64,000 nt of DNA from an uncultured Sphingomonadaceae bacterium (GCA_947495985.1 CANMBD010000002.1:480975-544974); one strand, 5' to 3'. Shown: positions 26,840 through 35,985, counted from the first letter of the stretch. A program made the numbers and translations. The notes: generated by a model from the letters alone, not told the origin.

Positions 26840-27978
26840 GCCGCATTCTCCATTTTTTGCGCTTCGGTTAAAGCGTCGGCCAGCGCCGTGATATCCTCCC
26901 GAGAGACGTTTAACGTCAGGGACAAGCGCAGACGCGCGGTTCCGGCTGGCACTGTGGGCGGCCTGATGGCGCGAACATCAAAACCCTTTTGCTGCAAAGA
27001 GGCCGCTATCTGGACAGCAAGGTTGTCTTCGCCAATGATGACGGGGAAAATCTGGCTGCCTGCACGAGAGGACGGGCAAAGCGTACCCAGCCGGTTTTCA
27101 GCGACTGTAATATGATTCTGCAGCTGTGTCTGCAACGCCGGGTTTTCGGCGACATATTCTATTGCCTTGTGCACCAGATGCGCGGTGAGCGGACTAGGCG
27201 CGGTCGAGAAGATAAAGGCCCGGGCGCGGTTGATAAAAAAGTTGCGCAGCACGACCGGCATGGTGATCAATCCACCTTCGACTCCCAAGGCCTTGCCGCA
27301 GGTACGCAAAACGATAACATTGTCTTGCTTCTCCAGGGCGCCAGATAAACCAACGCCGCCTTTGCCGAAAACACCGACCGCATGAGCTTCATCAATGATC
27401 AGGACGGCGTCATTGGCGCCGGCAATTTCGGAAAGTTCAGCCAGTGGCGCCCGGTCTCCGTCCATGCTGTAGAGGCTTTCCACCGCTATCCAGATTGTGC
27501 CGGTGCCCCCGGCGCGGCGATAGGCGGCTATCCTATCTGTCAGGTCTGTCAGATCACCATGGCGAAAACTTTGTGTTTCTGCACGACCCAGCTTCATACC
27601 ATCATGGCTGCTGGCATGGACCAGTTCATCATAAAGAACCAGATCGCCGGTTTGAGGCAATGTTGAGAATAGAGCGAGATTGGCGGCATAGCCGGTGCTG
27701 AAGAACAGAGCAGATTCTGCGCCATAATGCCCTGCCGCAAACGCCTCCAGTGCTTCATGTTGCGGATGATTTCCGCCCAACAATCGCGAACCGCCAGAGC
27801 CATGCGCTATGCCACTATCCAGTGCCTTATGAGCTATCTCTTTTAAATAGGTACTGCGCGCTAAACCCAGATAATCATTGGAAGAAAAATCCTTGCCGGC
27901 CGGGGTGACCAGGTCGCGTTTGCGGCCCGCTCGATCAAGGGCACCCAGTTGTTGGTGAAACGGTTCGAATCGGTGCAT
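26836..27978 (-). CDS. bioF: 8-amino-7-oxononanoate synthase
   Basis: BioF condenses pimeloyl-ACP or -CoA with alanine to give KAPA. The 380-residue PLP enzyme has FSSNDYLGLA near 31-40, GSGGSRLLGGN, D196 in DEAHAVGVFG and the PLP lysine K229 in RTCGKALG. It starts the bioF-bioD-bioA run. pdeM ends 18 bp before it on the same strand, so the DNA repair gene may share its transcript. Confidence 0.95.
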   Translation of the reverse strand: MHRFEPFHQQLGALDRAGRKRDLVTPAGKDFSSNDYLGLARSTYLKEIAHKALDSGIAHGSGGSRLLGGNHPQHEALEAFAAGHYGAESALFFSTGYAANLALFSTLPQTGDLVLYDELVHASSHDGMKLGRAETQSFRHGDLTDLTDRIAAYRRAGGTGTIWIAVESLYSMDGDRAPLAELSEIAGANDAVLIIDEAHAVGVFGKGGVGLSGALEKQDNVIVLRTCGKALGVEGGLITMPVVLRNFFINRARAFIFSTAPSPLTAHLVHKAIEYVAENPALQTQLQNHITVAENRLGTLCPSSRAGSQIFPVIIGEDNLAVQIAASLQQKGFDVRAIRPPTVPAGTARLRLSLTLNVSREDITALADALTEAQKMENAA

Positions 27979-27995
27979 CGCCGCGCTGTTAGCAG

Positions 27996-28736
27996 TCAGC
28001 TATTGGCTATGGCCAGTGGTAATGTGAGTTGGGTTTTTGCAGTGGTTTCCTGCTGCGTCCGGGATGATGCAGACGCGAAACCGAGATCGAAGCGCACAAG
28101 CTTTTCTTTAAGTGCGATGACCGCCTCCGCCGGTCCTGCAACAGCTTCTTCAATCGCGCTATGGTTGGCTGCCAGTCCGCCGGTCAACGCACCAAAAGCC
28201 GGCATGATCAAATGCTTTTCGCCTTTGACAAAACAGCGCCGGGACACATGCCGTCCGCGCACGGGCACGCGCAATTTGGGATGAAAATGACCGGAAATTT
28301 CAGGCAGGTCAGTACTCCGTGTCGCTTCGTGACGCAGCGCGAGACCATCACCAATCCATTCGGTCATGACCTCGCCGCCCCATAGGCCGCTTACATCGCG
28401 GTCATGATTGCCGCTGATCCACACCCAGCGCGTGTTTTGGGTTAGCGTTTCCAGCAAGCGTGCCGCTTCGCCTTCCAATCGTGCCTCGCCGTCATCATCG
28501 TGATAATTGTCGCCAAGACAAAAGACCGTCTCTGCAGCTGTTTGGGTGATCAGGCCAGCCAGCCCATCCAGCGTCGCACGGCTGTCATAAGGTGGCAGCA
28601 TCTGCCCCTGGCGAGCATAGAAGCTGGCTTTTTCAAGATGCAGGTCGGCCACCAGCAATGCCTTGTGCACTGGCCAGTATAAGGCCGCTGGACCAGCCAC
28701 ATGGAACAGATGATTGGCGAACGAAAGGGGAACCAT
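27996..28736 (-). CDS. pdeM: Ligase-associated DNA damage response endonuclease PdeM
   Basis: The 246-residue metallophosphoesterase has the metal motifs D31-L-H33, G75-D76-N, G109-N-H-D112 and a later SGHFHPK (about 147-153). Calcineurin-like proteins of this group are the PdeM type found with an ATP-dependent DNA ligase, a DEXH helicase and an MBL exonuclease in DNA repair clusters. Here the helicase lies 4 kb downstream on the plus coordinate axis (32806-35244, same strand) and the ligase and exonuclease are not in the window. The ATG at 28736 diverges from trhO. Confidence 0.83.
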   Translation of the reverse strand: MVPLSFANHLFHVAGPAALYWPVHKALLVADLHLEKASFYARQGQMLPPYDSRATLDGLAGLITQTAAETVFCLGDNYHDDDGEARLEGEAARLLETLTQNTRWVWISGNHDRDVSGLWGGEVMTEWIGDGLALRHEATRSTDLPEISGHFHPKLRVPVRGRHVSRRCFVKGEKHLIMPAFGALTGGLAANHSAIEEAVAGPAEAVIALKEKLVRFDLGFASASSRTQQETTAKTQLTLPLAIANS

Positions 28737-28817
28737 TTATCTGCTATGCGACGATCAGAGCGCGCGCGCAAGCGGGAAGGGTTGGAATTTCATGGCGGGT
28801 CCGACTATATGCGCGCC

Positions 28818-29756
28818 ATGACGGAATCAAATTTTTCATACAAGGTGGCTGCACTCTATCATTTTACAGTGGTTGAGGATCCCGCGGCCCTGAAACCGGA
28901 AATTCTCAGGGCCTGCGAAGCCAATGGGCTGAAAGGCACAATCCTGCTTGCGCCAGAGGGGATTAACGGGACCATCGCGGGTGAAGCAGACGGCATAGAT
29001 GCGCTGATCGCTTTCTTGCGAAACCTGCCCCAATTTACCGGGCTGGAAGTCAAATATTCTGATGCCGAGGACATGCCATTTCTGCGCATGAAAGTGCGGC
29101 TGAAAAAAGAGATAGTCACCATGGGTGTCGATGGCATTGATGCCGCGCGGGCCAAGGGTGAATATGTCGACCCGCTGGACTGGAATGCCATGATTGCCGA
29201 CCCTGAAACGGTCGTGATTGATACACGTAATGCCTATGAGGTAGCGATTGGTAGTTTTGAAGGAGCAATCAACCCGGATACAGAGACATTTCGCGACTTT
29301 CCGGCCTGGTTTGATGATTTTTCGAGGCAGTTGCAGGAAAAATCCGAAAAGCAGCCAAAGATTGCTATGTTCTGTACCGGCGGCATACGCTGCGAAAAAG
29401 CGACGGCTTATGTGAAAGCCCAAGGTTTTGATGATGTCCATCATCTGAAGGGCGGTATCCTTAAATATCTCGAAAATGTACCGGAAGAAAATAGCAGCTG
29501 GAATGGCGATTGCTTCCTGTTCGATCAGCGCGTGGCGGTTGGTCACGGGCTGAAAGAGAGCGACTATGATCAATGCCATGCTTGCCGGATGCCGTTAAAC
29601 GCCGAAGAGCGCGCATCGGAAAAATATGTTCCGGGAGAGGCTTGTCCCCATTGCTATGACAGCCGCACGGACGAGCAGCGCGAACGGTATCGCGAACGGC
29701 AACGTCAGGTGGAAAGGGCGGCGCGGGAAGGCCGTCAGCATCTGGGAACAGTATGA
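28818..29756 (+). CDS. trhO: tRNA uridine(34) hydroxylase TrhO (rhodanese-like)
   Basis: The 312-residue protein matches TrhO/YceA, which hydroxylates U34 of some tRNAs with O2. The N-terminal ferredoxin-like part has LLAPEGINGTIAG; the rhodanese domain has active C186 in MFCTGGIRCEKA and VIDTRNAYE. The C-terminus carries Cys residues (CHACRMPL, CPHCYD) of a zinc-like site. The ATG at 28818 starts right before the domain; earlier in-frame ATGs at 28701 and 28809 would add an arginine-rich extension. It overlaps the GST start by 4 bp. Confidence 0.92.
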   Translation: MTESNFSYKVAALYHFTVVEDPAALKPEILRACEANGLKGTILLAPEGINGTIAGEADGIDALIAFLRNLPQFTGLEVKYSDAEDMPFLRMKVRLKKEIVTMGVDGIDAARAKGEYVDPLDWNAMIADPETVVIDTRNAYEVAIGSFEGAINPDTETFRDFPAWFDDFSRQLQEKSEKQPKIAMFCTGGIRCEKATAYVKAQGFDDVHHLKGGILKYLENVPEENSSWNGDCFLFDQRVAVGHGLKESDYDQCHACRMPLNAEERASEKYVPGEACPHCYDSRTDEQRERYRERQRQVERAAREGRQHLGTV

Positions 29757-30409
29757 GCCCCGCAGAGACCGGAAATAACTTGCCGATCCTCTATAGTTTT
29801 CGGCGTTGTCCCTATGCAATGCGCGCGCGCATGGCGCTGCTGATCAGTGAGACACCGGTGCGCCTGCGAGAAGTGGTACTGCGCGACAAGCCGGAGGAAA
29901 TGATTGCCGCTTCGCCCAAGGCGACAGTCCCGGTTCTGGTGCAGGATGATGGTGCGGTCATTGATGAAAGTCTGGCAATCATGCATTGGGCATTGGAGCG
30001 GAATGACCCGGCAGACTGGCTGGATGATAGAGAGGCAGGCGCGGATTTGATCGCTGAAGCTGACAGTGACTTCAAAGACAATCTCGATCGCTATAAATAT
30101 CCGACGCGCTATGATGATGTTGACCCGATAGCGCATCGTTCCGCTGGCCTCGCATTTCTGGAGAAGCTGGAAGGACTGCTGACCGTAAAGGGGCAGTTGC
30201 TGGGAAACGAGCCTCGGCTGGCGGATTTTGCGATTTTTCCGTTCGTCCGCCAATTTGCCAATAATGACCGCAACTGGTTTGACGCTGAGCCGTTGCCAGC
30301 ATTACAAAAGTGGCTCGCAGCGCATTTGGACTCGGACTTGTTTGCCAGTACGATGAAAAAATATCCGCAGTGGCAAACAGGCGATACCGAGCCCGCATTT
30401 GCGGGATAG
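29753..30409 (+). CDS. Glutathione S-transferase family protein
   Basis: The 218-residue protein has the thioredoxin-like N-terminal domain (LYSFRRCPYAMRARMAL, C19), the cis-Pro KATVPVL and DESLAIMHWA, and an all-helical C-terminal domain. It is likely a cytosolic GST or GrxB-like protein. It is translationally coupled to trhO (ATGA). Substrate unknown. Confidence 0.85.
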   Translation: MSPAETGNNLPILYSFRRCPYAMRARMALLISETPVRLREVVLRDKPEEMIAASPKATVPVLVQDDGAVIDESLAIMHWALERNDPADWLDDREAGADLIAEADSDFKDNLDRYKYPTRYDDVDPIAHRSAGLAFLEKLEGLLTVKGQLLGNEPRLADFAIFPFVRQFANNDRNWFDAEPLPALQKWLAAHLDSDLFASTMKKYPQWQTGDTEPAFAG

Positions 30410-30464
30410 ACTTTTGTCTCCCTATTGCTGTTCAGTAAAGCTAAGCCAGCCAAAGGATGCCGCA

Positions 30465-30722
30465 ATGAAAATCGCCCTGATCATTACCGCCCCGGTTTTG
30501 TGCCTGTTATCCGCATGCAGTGAGGAAGCGGAGGCGCCCGTACTGGATGACGAGGTGCCGGTGGAGGCAGAAATGCCGCCACAGCCCGAAATTAACGACT
30601 CACTGACCGAAGAAGAGGCCGATGCTGCGCTTGAAGAACTGCAAGCTGAGCAACAGGCGCTGGAAGATAGCGCGGAGACTGAAAGCAGCGCAGAGGATAG
30701 TGAAGAGACCGGGGGCGAATAG
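30465..30722 (+). CDS. Small acidic lipoprotein
   Basis: The 85-residue protein begins with a signal peptide and lipobox LLSAC (Cys18-19) and then is almost wholly Glu/Asp/Ala with EEEADAALEELQAEQQAL, which could form a helix. No known family is recognised. The ATG at 30465 is chosen because it starts the signal peptide; it follows the GST stop by 55 bp. It converges with a retropepsin-like gene (2-bp gap). Confidence 0.7.
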   Translation: MKIALIITAPVLCLLSACSEEAEAPVLDDEVPVEAEMPPQPEINDSLTEEEADAALEELQAEQQALEDSAETESSAEDSEETGGE

Positions 30723-30724
30723 CC

Positions 30725-31702
30725 TTATGAATTAATGCGGCTGTTTTTTGGTTGCTCGAAATAGCGCCTTGTCTCTTTTGGCAACAGGAAATGGATTTTC
30801 CGTTTCTTGAAGTCGATTGCAACCTGATCAAATTTACGCAGCACATCCATGCCGAGCAACAATGCCGGTTTCTTGTGCATGCCCAGCTTCTCAAAAGGCG
30901 GGGCATCAGCGAATGCAACTGGTAGATTGTCGAATTTGGCCCGGCCAATGCGAAAATCTCGGGCTTTGCCGAATTCCACACCCAGCGTTTGACCCGTCAC
31001 CGCGATCAGGCTGTTTTCTTCACCCAGTTCTTTCGCGCGTTTTATCAACCGCCTTTTCAAAACCAGGTTGGCAATCGAAACCTCCGCACCGGTATCAACG
31101 ATCACATTGACCTTGAGTCCGGAAATCGTAGCTTCGGTGAAGATGAGTTGACCGGACTTGCGCCGTGCGGTCACAATAATTTCACGGTTTGAAGCCATCC
31201 GCTGTGGAGCGGCTGTGTCTTCGATGGAAATCTGATTGTTGATAAAGTCGAATAATATCCGTTGATCCTGCAGACCATCAAGACCCAATATTCCGTCCGC
31301 ACCGATATGGCGGGCAAGCAGAACCGGGGCGATCAAACTGTCATAGCTTTTCTTGCCGAGGGTCAATTCGGGGACATAAACCATATCGACCATGCTGCTG
31401 CCGGCGATGCTTATTAACTGCGCTGGTTCTTCGGCATCCAGCGCCAGGTTTTTTGCAATTTTGCGAGAGAGAACGGTACGCTCTGCACCGGTATCAATGA
31501 CAAAGGAAAATGGTCCGCGGCCTTCAATACTGACCGGAACAGTCATTCGCTGTGCACGGTCTTTGTCGATGGCAATAATTTCATTTTCCGGTTTGGTCAG
31601 GCTACCGGGTTCCACCGATTGGCCCATTGGTACCGGATAGGCAAAGGCGAGCGCGGAGGCGGCAAGGGCGGGGAACAGGTTGGTGGAAAAAAGCGGCATC
31701 AT
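30725..31702 (-). CDS. Exported retropepsin-like aspartic protease, two-domain
   Basis: The 325-residue protein has an N-terminal hydrophobic signal (about 1-25) and two retropepsin-type halves. The first has VIDTGAERTVLS (D70) with GILGLD near 136-141; the second has IVDTGAEVSIAN (D203) with LLGMDVL. Two DTG motifs in one chain let it act without dimerisation, as in pepsin-like single-chain enzymes. It is likely periplasmic. A paralog lies next to it on the same strand, 59 bp away. Confidence 0.82.
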   Translation of the reverse strand: MMPLFSTNLFPALAASALAFAYPVPMGQSVEPGSLTKPENEIIAIDKDRAQRMTVPVSIEGRGPFSFVIDTGAERTVLSRKIAKNLALDAEEPAQLISIAGSSMVDMVYVPELTLGKKSYDSLIAPVLLARHIGADGILGLDGLQDQRILFDFINNQISIEDTAAPQRMASNREIIVTARRKSGQLIFTEATISGLKVNVIVDTGAEVSIANLVLKRRLIKRAKELGEENSLIAVTGQTLGVEFGKARDFRIGRAKFDNLPVAFADAPPFEKLGMHKKPALLLGMDVLRKFDQVAIDFKKRKIHFLLPKETRRYFEQPKNSRINS

Positions 31703-31761
31703 ACTCTCCTGCTAAATGTTATTCTTTCCTGCTTTCAATCGGGCTTGCAGCAAAACGCTGA

Positions 31762-32748
31762 TCAGGTCGCGCCCTTTGGCAGCAGAAAATAGATTTTGCG
31801 GTTGGCGAAATCGATCGCCATCCGGTCAAATTTCCGCAGCGCATCCATGCCCAGGAACATGGCCGGCTTTTTTTGCAGGTTCAGGGCGGCAAAAGGAGCG
31901 ATATCGGCAAAGGCGATGGGAATCACCCCAAAGCGTGCACGTCCGATGTGCAGCTCACTGGCAATACCATAGTCGGCCGCAATGGAACGGCCTGTCACGT
32001 CGACCAGACTAATTTGTTGCAGTGCCGAGCGCTTCATCCGCAAGCGGCGTTGCAGCGCCTTGTTTCCGATTGAAAGCTCTCCACCGGTATCGATGATTAC
32101 ACTGACCTTGATGCCTGAAATTTCGGCATTGGTAAAAATCAACTGGCCGGAACGGCGTCTGGCGGTGACGACGATTTCCCGGCGAGAGCGGGCCTTTCGC
32201 TTTTTCGCTGTATCTTCGACCGAAATGGCGCTGGTGATAAAATCAAATAATATGCGCTGTCCCTGCAGACTGTCGAGACCCAATACGCCGTCGGCGCCAA
32301 TATTGGTTGACCGAAAGGTTGGTGCGACAATGCCCCCGTAGCTGCGACTGCCCAGAGTCAGTTCAGGAACATAGACGGTTTGCACTGTCGTGTTGCCCGC
32401 CAACGCAATGATATTGACCTCTTCTTCCAGTTCTAGGGTCAGGCTACCCGCAATTTCTTTGGACAATATTGTCCGTTGTGCTGCCGTATCGATAATGAAC
32501 TTGAAAGGGCCACTTCCTTCGATACTGACCGGAACTGTCATGCGTGCCCTGCGGTCTTCGGCAATCTCTATCTGTTCGGCATCCGGCTTGATGAACTGAT
32601 CGGGCAGGCGATCAGCCAATATCGCTTCGGGTTCGACAATTTCCGGTATGGCGGCTGCCGCTTCCGGCAAAGGCGCCGCCGGCTCAGCAATTTGGGCTGA
32701 AAATAGCAGCGGTAACACTGCGGTCAGGGGAAAAGACATGCTCATCAA
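31762..32748 (-). CDS. Exported retropepsin-like protein, paralog with altered first motif
   Basis: The 328-residue protein aligns over its length with the neighbour at 30725-31702 (TVPVSIEG, VYVPELTLG, ILFDFI, EIVVTARR, FLGMDALRKFD). The second active motif is IIDTGGELSIGN (D220). The first is IIDTAAQRTILS (D87), so the Gly of DTG is Ala. The catalytic Asp is kept, but geometry may change. A longer Ala/Pro/Glu-rich N-terminus follows the signal peptide. A gene duplication is inferred. Confidence 0.8.
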   Translation of the reverse strand: MMSMSFPLTAVLPLLFSAQIAEPAAPLPEAAAAIPEIVEPEAILADRLPDQFIKPDAEQIEIAEDRRARMTVPVSIEGSGPFKFIIDTAAQRTILSKEIAGSLTLELEEEVNIIALAGNTTVQTVYVPELTLGSRSYGGIVAPTFRSTNIGADGVLGLDSLQGQRILFDFITSAISVEDTAKKRKARSRREIVVTARRRSGQLIFTNAEISGIKVSVIIDTGGELSIGNKALQRRLRMKRSALQQISLVDVTGRSIAADYGIASELHIGRARFGVIPIAFADIAPFAALNLQKKPAMFLGMDALRKFDRMAIDFANRKIYFLLPKGAT

Positions 32749-32805
32749 TAGCTAGTTACCCGAAATTTCGGCGGGCGACAAATATGTACGAAATACCAAA
32801 CGTGT

Positions 32806-35244
32806 CTAATCGCCGCGCATCGCTTCTTCGATCAGGCTTTCCGCTTCGATCAGCAGCGCGTCATCCGTAGCGCCTTGCGCTACATGTTCGCGGCCGATCA
32901 TCACCAAAACAGGCACGGAAAGGGGGCTGACCCTATCAAGTTCGACATGGACCATGGAACCCGCTGCCCGGTCCAGCAGGTCTCCGAGTCGGGCGACATC
33001 GGTCATTCGTGCCCTTGCGTCGGCCCAGGCCGCCTGCATCAACAGATGATCGGGCTCATATTTGCGCAAGACGTCGAAAATCAGGTCGGTGGAGAAAGTC
33101 ACCTGCTTGCCGGTCTTGCGTTTGCCGGGATGTTGCCGGTCGACCAGTCCGCTAATGACAGCCACTTCCCGAAACGCACGTTTGAGCAGATAGGAACCCT
33201 CGATCCAGTTGAAAAACTCGTCTTCCAATATGTCGGCACTGAACAGCGGTGCAGGATCAGTTACTGGATCAACGCTCCAGCAGGCGAGCGCATAATCATT
33301 GGCGACAAAGCCGATGGGTTTCAGTCCCCGGGTTTCCATCCGCCGCGTCAACAGCATACCTAGCGACTGATGGGCGTTCCAGCCTTCAAAGCTATAGGCC
33401 GTCATATAGTGCATCCCCTCGTGCGGGAAAGTTTCAACCAGCAGCTCGCCGGGTTCCGGCAGACGTGATCGATGGTCCTGCATCTCCAGCCACTCGCGCA
33501 CATCATCGGGAAAACGCGCCCACCCTGCTCGATCAGTCAAAAAACCGCGCACACGGTCCGAGAGATGCGTGGTCAGCGGCAGGCGCAGGCCCATATAGCT
33601 GGGGATCATCGCCGCTTTCTTGGTTGCCCGCACAATGACGTCGGACGTGTCGAGCTTGATCAGCTCCAGACTCATGCCCGCGAAAAAGAATGTATCGCCG
33701 GGGCTTAAGATGGCGGCGAAGCTCTCCTCCACCTTGCCTAGATTGCGGCCATTTTTGAACCGCACATTCATCATCGCGGCATCGACGATGATGCCGGCGT
33801 TCATTCGGTGCTGGGTCGCAAAGCGCGGATGGACGAGATGCCACACGCCCTTGTCATCGCGCCGCAAGCGTTTGAACTTGTCATAGGCTTTTAGCGCGTA
33901 TCCGCCGTCCCGCGTGAAGCCGAGCACGCGGTCAAAAGTCTCCTTGTCGAGCGCGCTATATGGTAGCGAGGATTGCAGTTCGTCGAGCAGATCGTCTTCC
34001 TGAAATGGCGCGGCGCAGGCGCAGGTCATGACATGCTGCGCCAGGACATCCAGTCCGCCAGGGCGAAACGGTTCGCCGTCCCGCCTGCCTTCATTGACCG
34101 CATCCAGCGCCGCCTGCGCTTCGAGATATTCAAAGCGATTGCCCGGCACCAGCAACGCCTTGGACGAGACATCGAGCCGGTGATTGGCCCGGCCAATGCG
34201 CTGGAGCAGTCGCGAGCTGCCCTTGGGCGCGCCCATCTGGATGACGCAATCAATGTCGCCCCAATCGACGCCAAGGTCCAGGGAGGCCGTGCAGACCAAC
34301 GCTCGCATCTTGCCCGAGGCCATGGCATTTTCGACTTTGCGCCGGGCTTCTTTGGAGAGGCTGCCGTGATGCACCCCGATCGGCAGGGTGTCGTCATTTA
34401 TCTCCCACAGTTTCTGGAAGATAAATTCGGCCAGAAAACGCGTGTTGGTGAAAACCAGGGTCATCCGGTTGGCTTTGATCTGCTCCATCACCTGAGGAAC
34501 GGCATAGACGCCGGCATGGCCCGCCCATGGCACGCGGATCTTGTCGCCTTCCGGCGTTTCGGGGATCATGATCGCTATGTCGGCAGGTGCGCCCTCTTCG
34601 CCCAGCACATGGGTGACCGCGCCAATATCGCCATAGGGTGCCAGCCATGCGCGGAAATCATCAGGGTCGGCCACGGTTGCCGACAAGGCGGCGCGGCGCA
34701 TGTCCGGTGCAATCCGTTGTAGCCGGGCAAGTGATAAGGAAAGCAGGTCACCGCGTTTGCCGGATGCAAAAGCGTGCACCTCATCGATGATCACATGCTT
34801 GAGTTTTGCAAAAAGCGTGAAACTGTCTTCCTGGCTGAGCAGCAGGTTGAGCGATTCTGGTGTGGTCAGCAATATTTGCGGCGGCTTGACGCGCTGGCGC
34901 GCCTTGCGATTGGCGGGCGTGTCCCCGCTGCGGGTTTCAACCTTGATTGGCAGGCCCATTTCGTCAATCGGCGTCAGCAGGTTGCGCTGCACATCGACGG
35001 CTAGCGCTTTGAGGGGTGAAATGTAGAGCGTGTGCAGGCCGTCAAAACTGGGCTGTTCGATCAGGTCCACCAGCGTCGGCAGAAACCCGGCCAGTGTCTT
35101 GCCCGCGCCTGTGGGTGCGGTAAGCAAGGCATGGCTCGCTGCGGTCGCAGCTTCGAGCATTTCCAGCTGATGTCGCCGTACCGTCCATTTGCGCGAGGCG
35201 AACCAGTCAGAAAGAGGGTCAGGAAGTGCGTTGCCGCTCATCAC
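32806..35244 (-). CDS. Ligase-associated DNA damage response DEXH-box helicase
   Basis: The 812-residue superfamily 2 helicase has Walker A TAPTGAGKT (42-50), DEVH (154-157), SAT (LSATVAD), and a second RecA domain with QRIGRANHRLD. The C-terminal part follows the Lhr-like arrangement with a Zn-less winged helix and DUF4910-like region. This is the family co-occurring with PdeM, an ATP-dependent ligase and an exonuclease. PdeM is at 27996-28736; the others are absent here. Start ATG at 35244 (or 35241). Confidence 0.88.
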   Translation of the reverse strand: MMSGNALPDPLSDWFASRKWTVRRHQLEMLEAATAASHALLTAPTGAGKTLAGFLPTLVDLIEQPSFDGLHTLYISPLKALAVDVQRNLLTPIDEMGLPIKVETRSGDTPANRKARQRVKPPQILLTTPESLNLLLSQEDSFTLFAKLKHVIIDEVHAFASGKRGDLLSLSLARLQRIAPDMRRAALSATVADPDDFRAWLAPYGDIGAVTHVLGEEGAPADIAIMIPETPEGDKIRVPWAGHAGVYAVPQVMEQIKANRMTLVFTNTRFLAEFIFQKLWEINDDTLPIGVHHGSLSKEARRKVENAMASGKMRALVCTASLDLGVDWGDIDCVIQMGAPKGSSRLLQRIGRANHRLDVSSKALLVPGNRFEYLEAQAALDAVNEGRRDGEPFRPGGLDVLAQHVMTCACAAPFQEDDLLDELQSSLPYSALDKETFDRVLGFTRDGGYALKAYDKFKRLRRDDKGVWHLVHPRFATQHRMNAGIIVDAAMMNVRFKNGRNLGKVEESFAAILSPGDTFFFAGMSLELIKLDTSDVIVRATKKAAMIPSYMGLRLPLTTHLSDRVRGFLTDRAGWARFPDDVREWLEMQDHRSRLPEPGELLVETFPHEGMHYMTAYSFEGWNAHQSLGMLLTRRMETRGLKPIGFVANDYALACWSVDPVTDPAPLFSADILEDEFFNWIEGSYLLKRAFREVAVISGLVDRQHPGKRKTGKQVTFSTDLIFDVLRKYEPDHLLMQAAWADARARMTDVARLGDLLDRAAGSMVHVELDRVSPLSVPVLVMIGREHVAQGATDDALLIEAESLIEEAMRGD

Positions 35245-35272
35245 TTCACCATAAGCAGCGCAGCTGAGATAT

Positions 35273-35944
35273 CTAGTAGGTCCCTATCGCCGCTTCAATA
35301 AGATCGAGCGTGGGTTTGCGCACAGCCAATTTATTGGCCCCATATGCCCGCCCGGGAAGCTTGCTGAGTAGTTCAGCCTGTTCCTTTGCGGTTTTGAGAA
35401 CCAGCTCGGGGTCAACCAGCATGTCGATATATCCTACATCCAGCGCTTCTGCTGGCTCATAAAGCTGCGACTGAATCAGTGCCTGGGTAAGTTTGCGACT
35501 ATCCAGACGTGCCTTGGGCAGTTCAACGGCAAAGACTGGCAGATTCATGTTGTTGATCGTCTCGTTCGCACCGTATCGAAACGCGCCTTTCGCGCCGATC
35601 CGTGTATCACAGGCCAGCAACAGAAATGCACCCATGGCGATGGCATGGCCGTTACACGCGGCAACGACAGGTATCTGGCTGCCATAAACTTTGATCAGCA
35701 TCTTACTTGCCTGATCCAGTAGCTCACCCGAGCGCGCTGCCCCTTCCGCGGCCAACCATTTGAGATCAAATCCGCCGCTGAAGACGCCGTCGCGGCCAGA
35801 CAGAATGATTGCTTTGGCTCCACTCTCCGCTTCTTCGAACTTTGCTACAAAATCGGTCATCCAATCAGGATTGATCGCATTGGCTTTGCCATCATCCATC
35901 GTCAGATAGGCGATGTCGCCGTCTATCTTCACTGAAATGTTCAT
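35273..35944 (-). CDS. Crotonase / enoyl-CoA hydratase family protein
   Basis: The 223-residue protein has the crotonase fold: DDGKANAIN, GVFSGGFDLKWL (oxyanion hole) and VAACNGHAIAMGAFLLLACDTRI. The usual catalytic glutamates are not obvious, so exact reaction is open. GGAG is about 7 bases before the ATG at 35944, which I prefer to an upstream ATG at 35962. A perfect 10-bp-arm palindrome is at 35962-35985, where a TetR-like repressor could sit. Confidence 0.82.
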   Translation of the reverse strand: MNISVKIDGDIAYLTMDDGKANAINPDWMTDFVAKFEEAESGAKAIILSGRDGVFSGGFDLKWLAAEGAARSGELLDQASKMLIKVYGSQIPVVAACNGHAIAMGAFLLLACDTRIGAKGAFRYGANETINNMNLPVFAVELPKARLDSRKLTQALIQSQLYEPAEALDVGYIDMLVDPELVLKTAKEQAELLSKLPGRAYGANKLAVRKPTLDLIEAAIGTY

Positions 35945-35961
35945 TTTGATCTCCGGATCCA

Positions 35962-35985
35962 AAATTTAATCAATCGATTAAATTT
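35962..35985. promoter_or_regulatory. Perfect palindrome, probable operator of the crotonase gene
   Basis: AAATTTAATC at 35962-35971 and GATTAAATTT at 35976-35985 form an inverted repeat with exact 10-base arms and a 4-base spacer AATC. It lies 17 bp before the crotonase ATG. Symmetry and position suit a TetR- or FadR-type repressor; the protein is not in the window. Confidence 0.6.

Noticed and set aside
33973..34722. 249-codon open frame opposite the DEXH helicase
   Set aside because: Antisense to helicase motifs, His/Arg-rich shadow translation.
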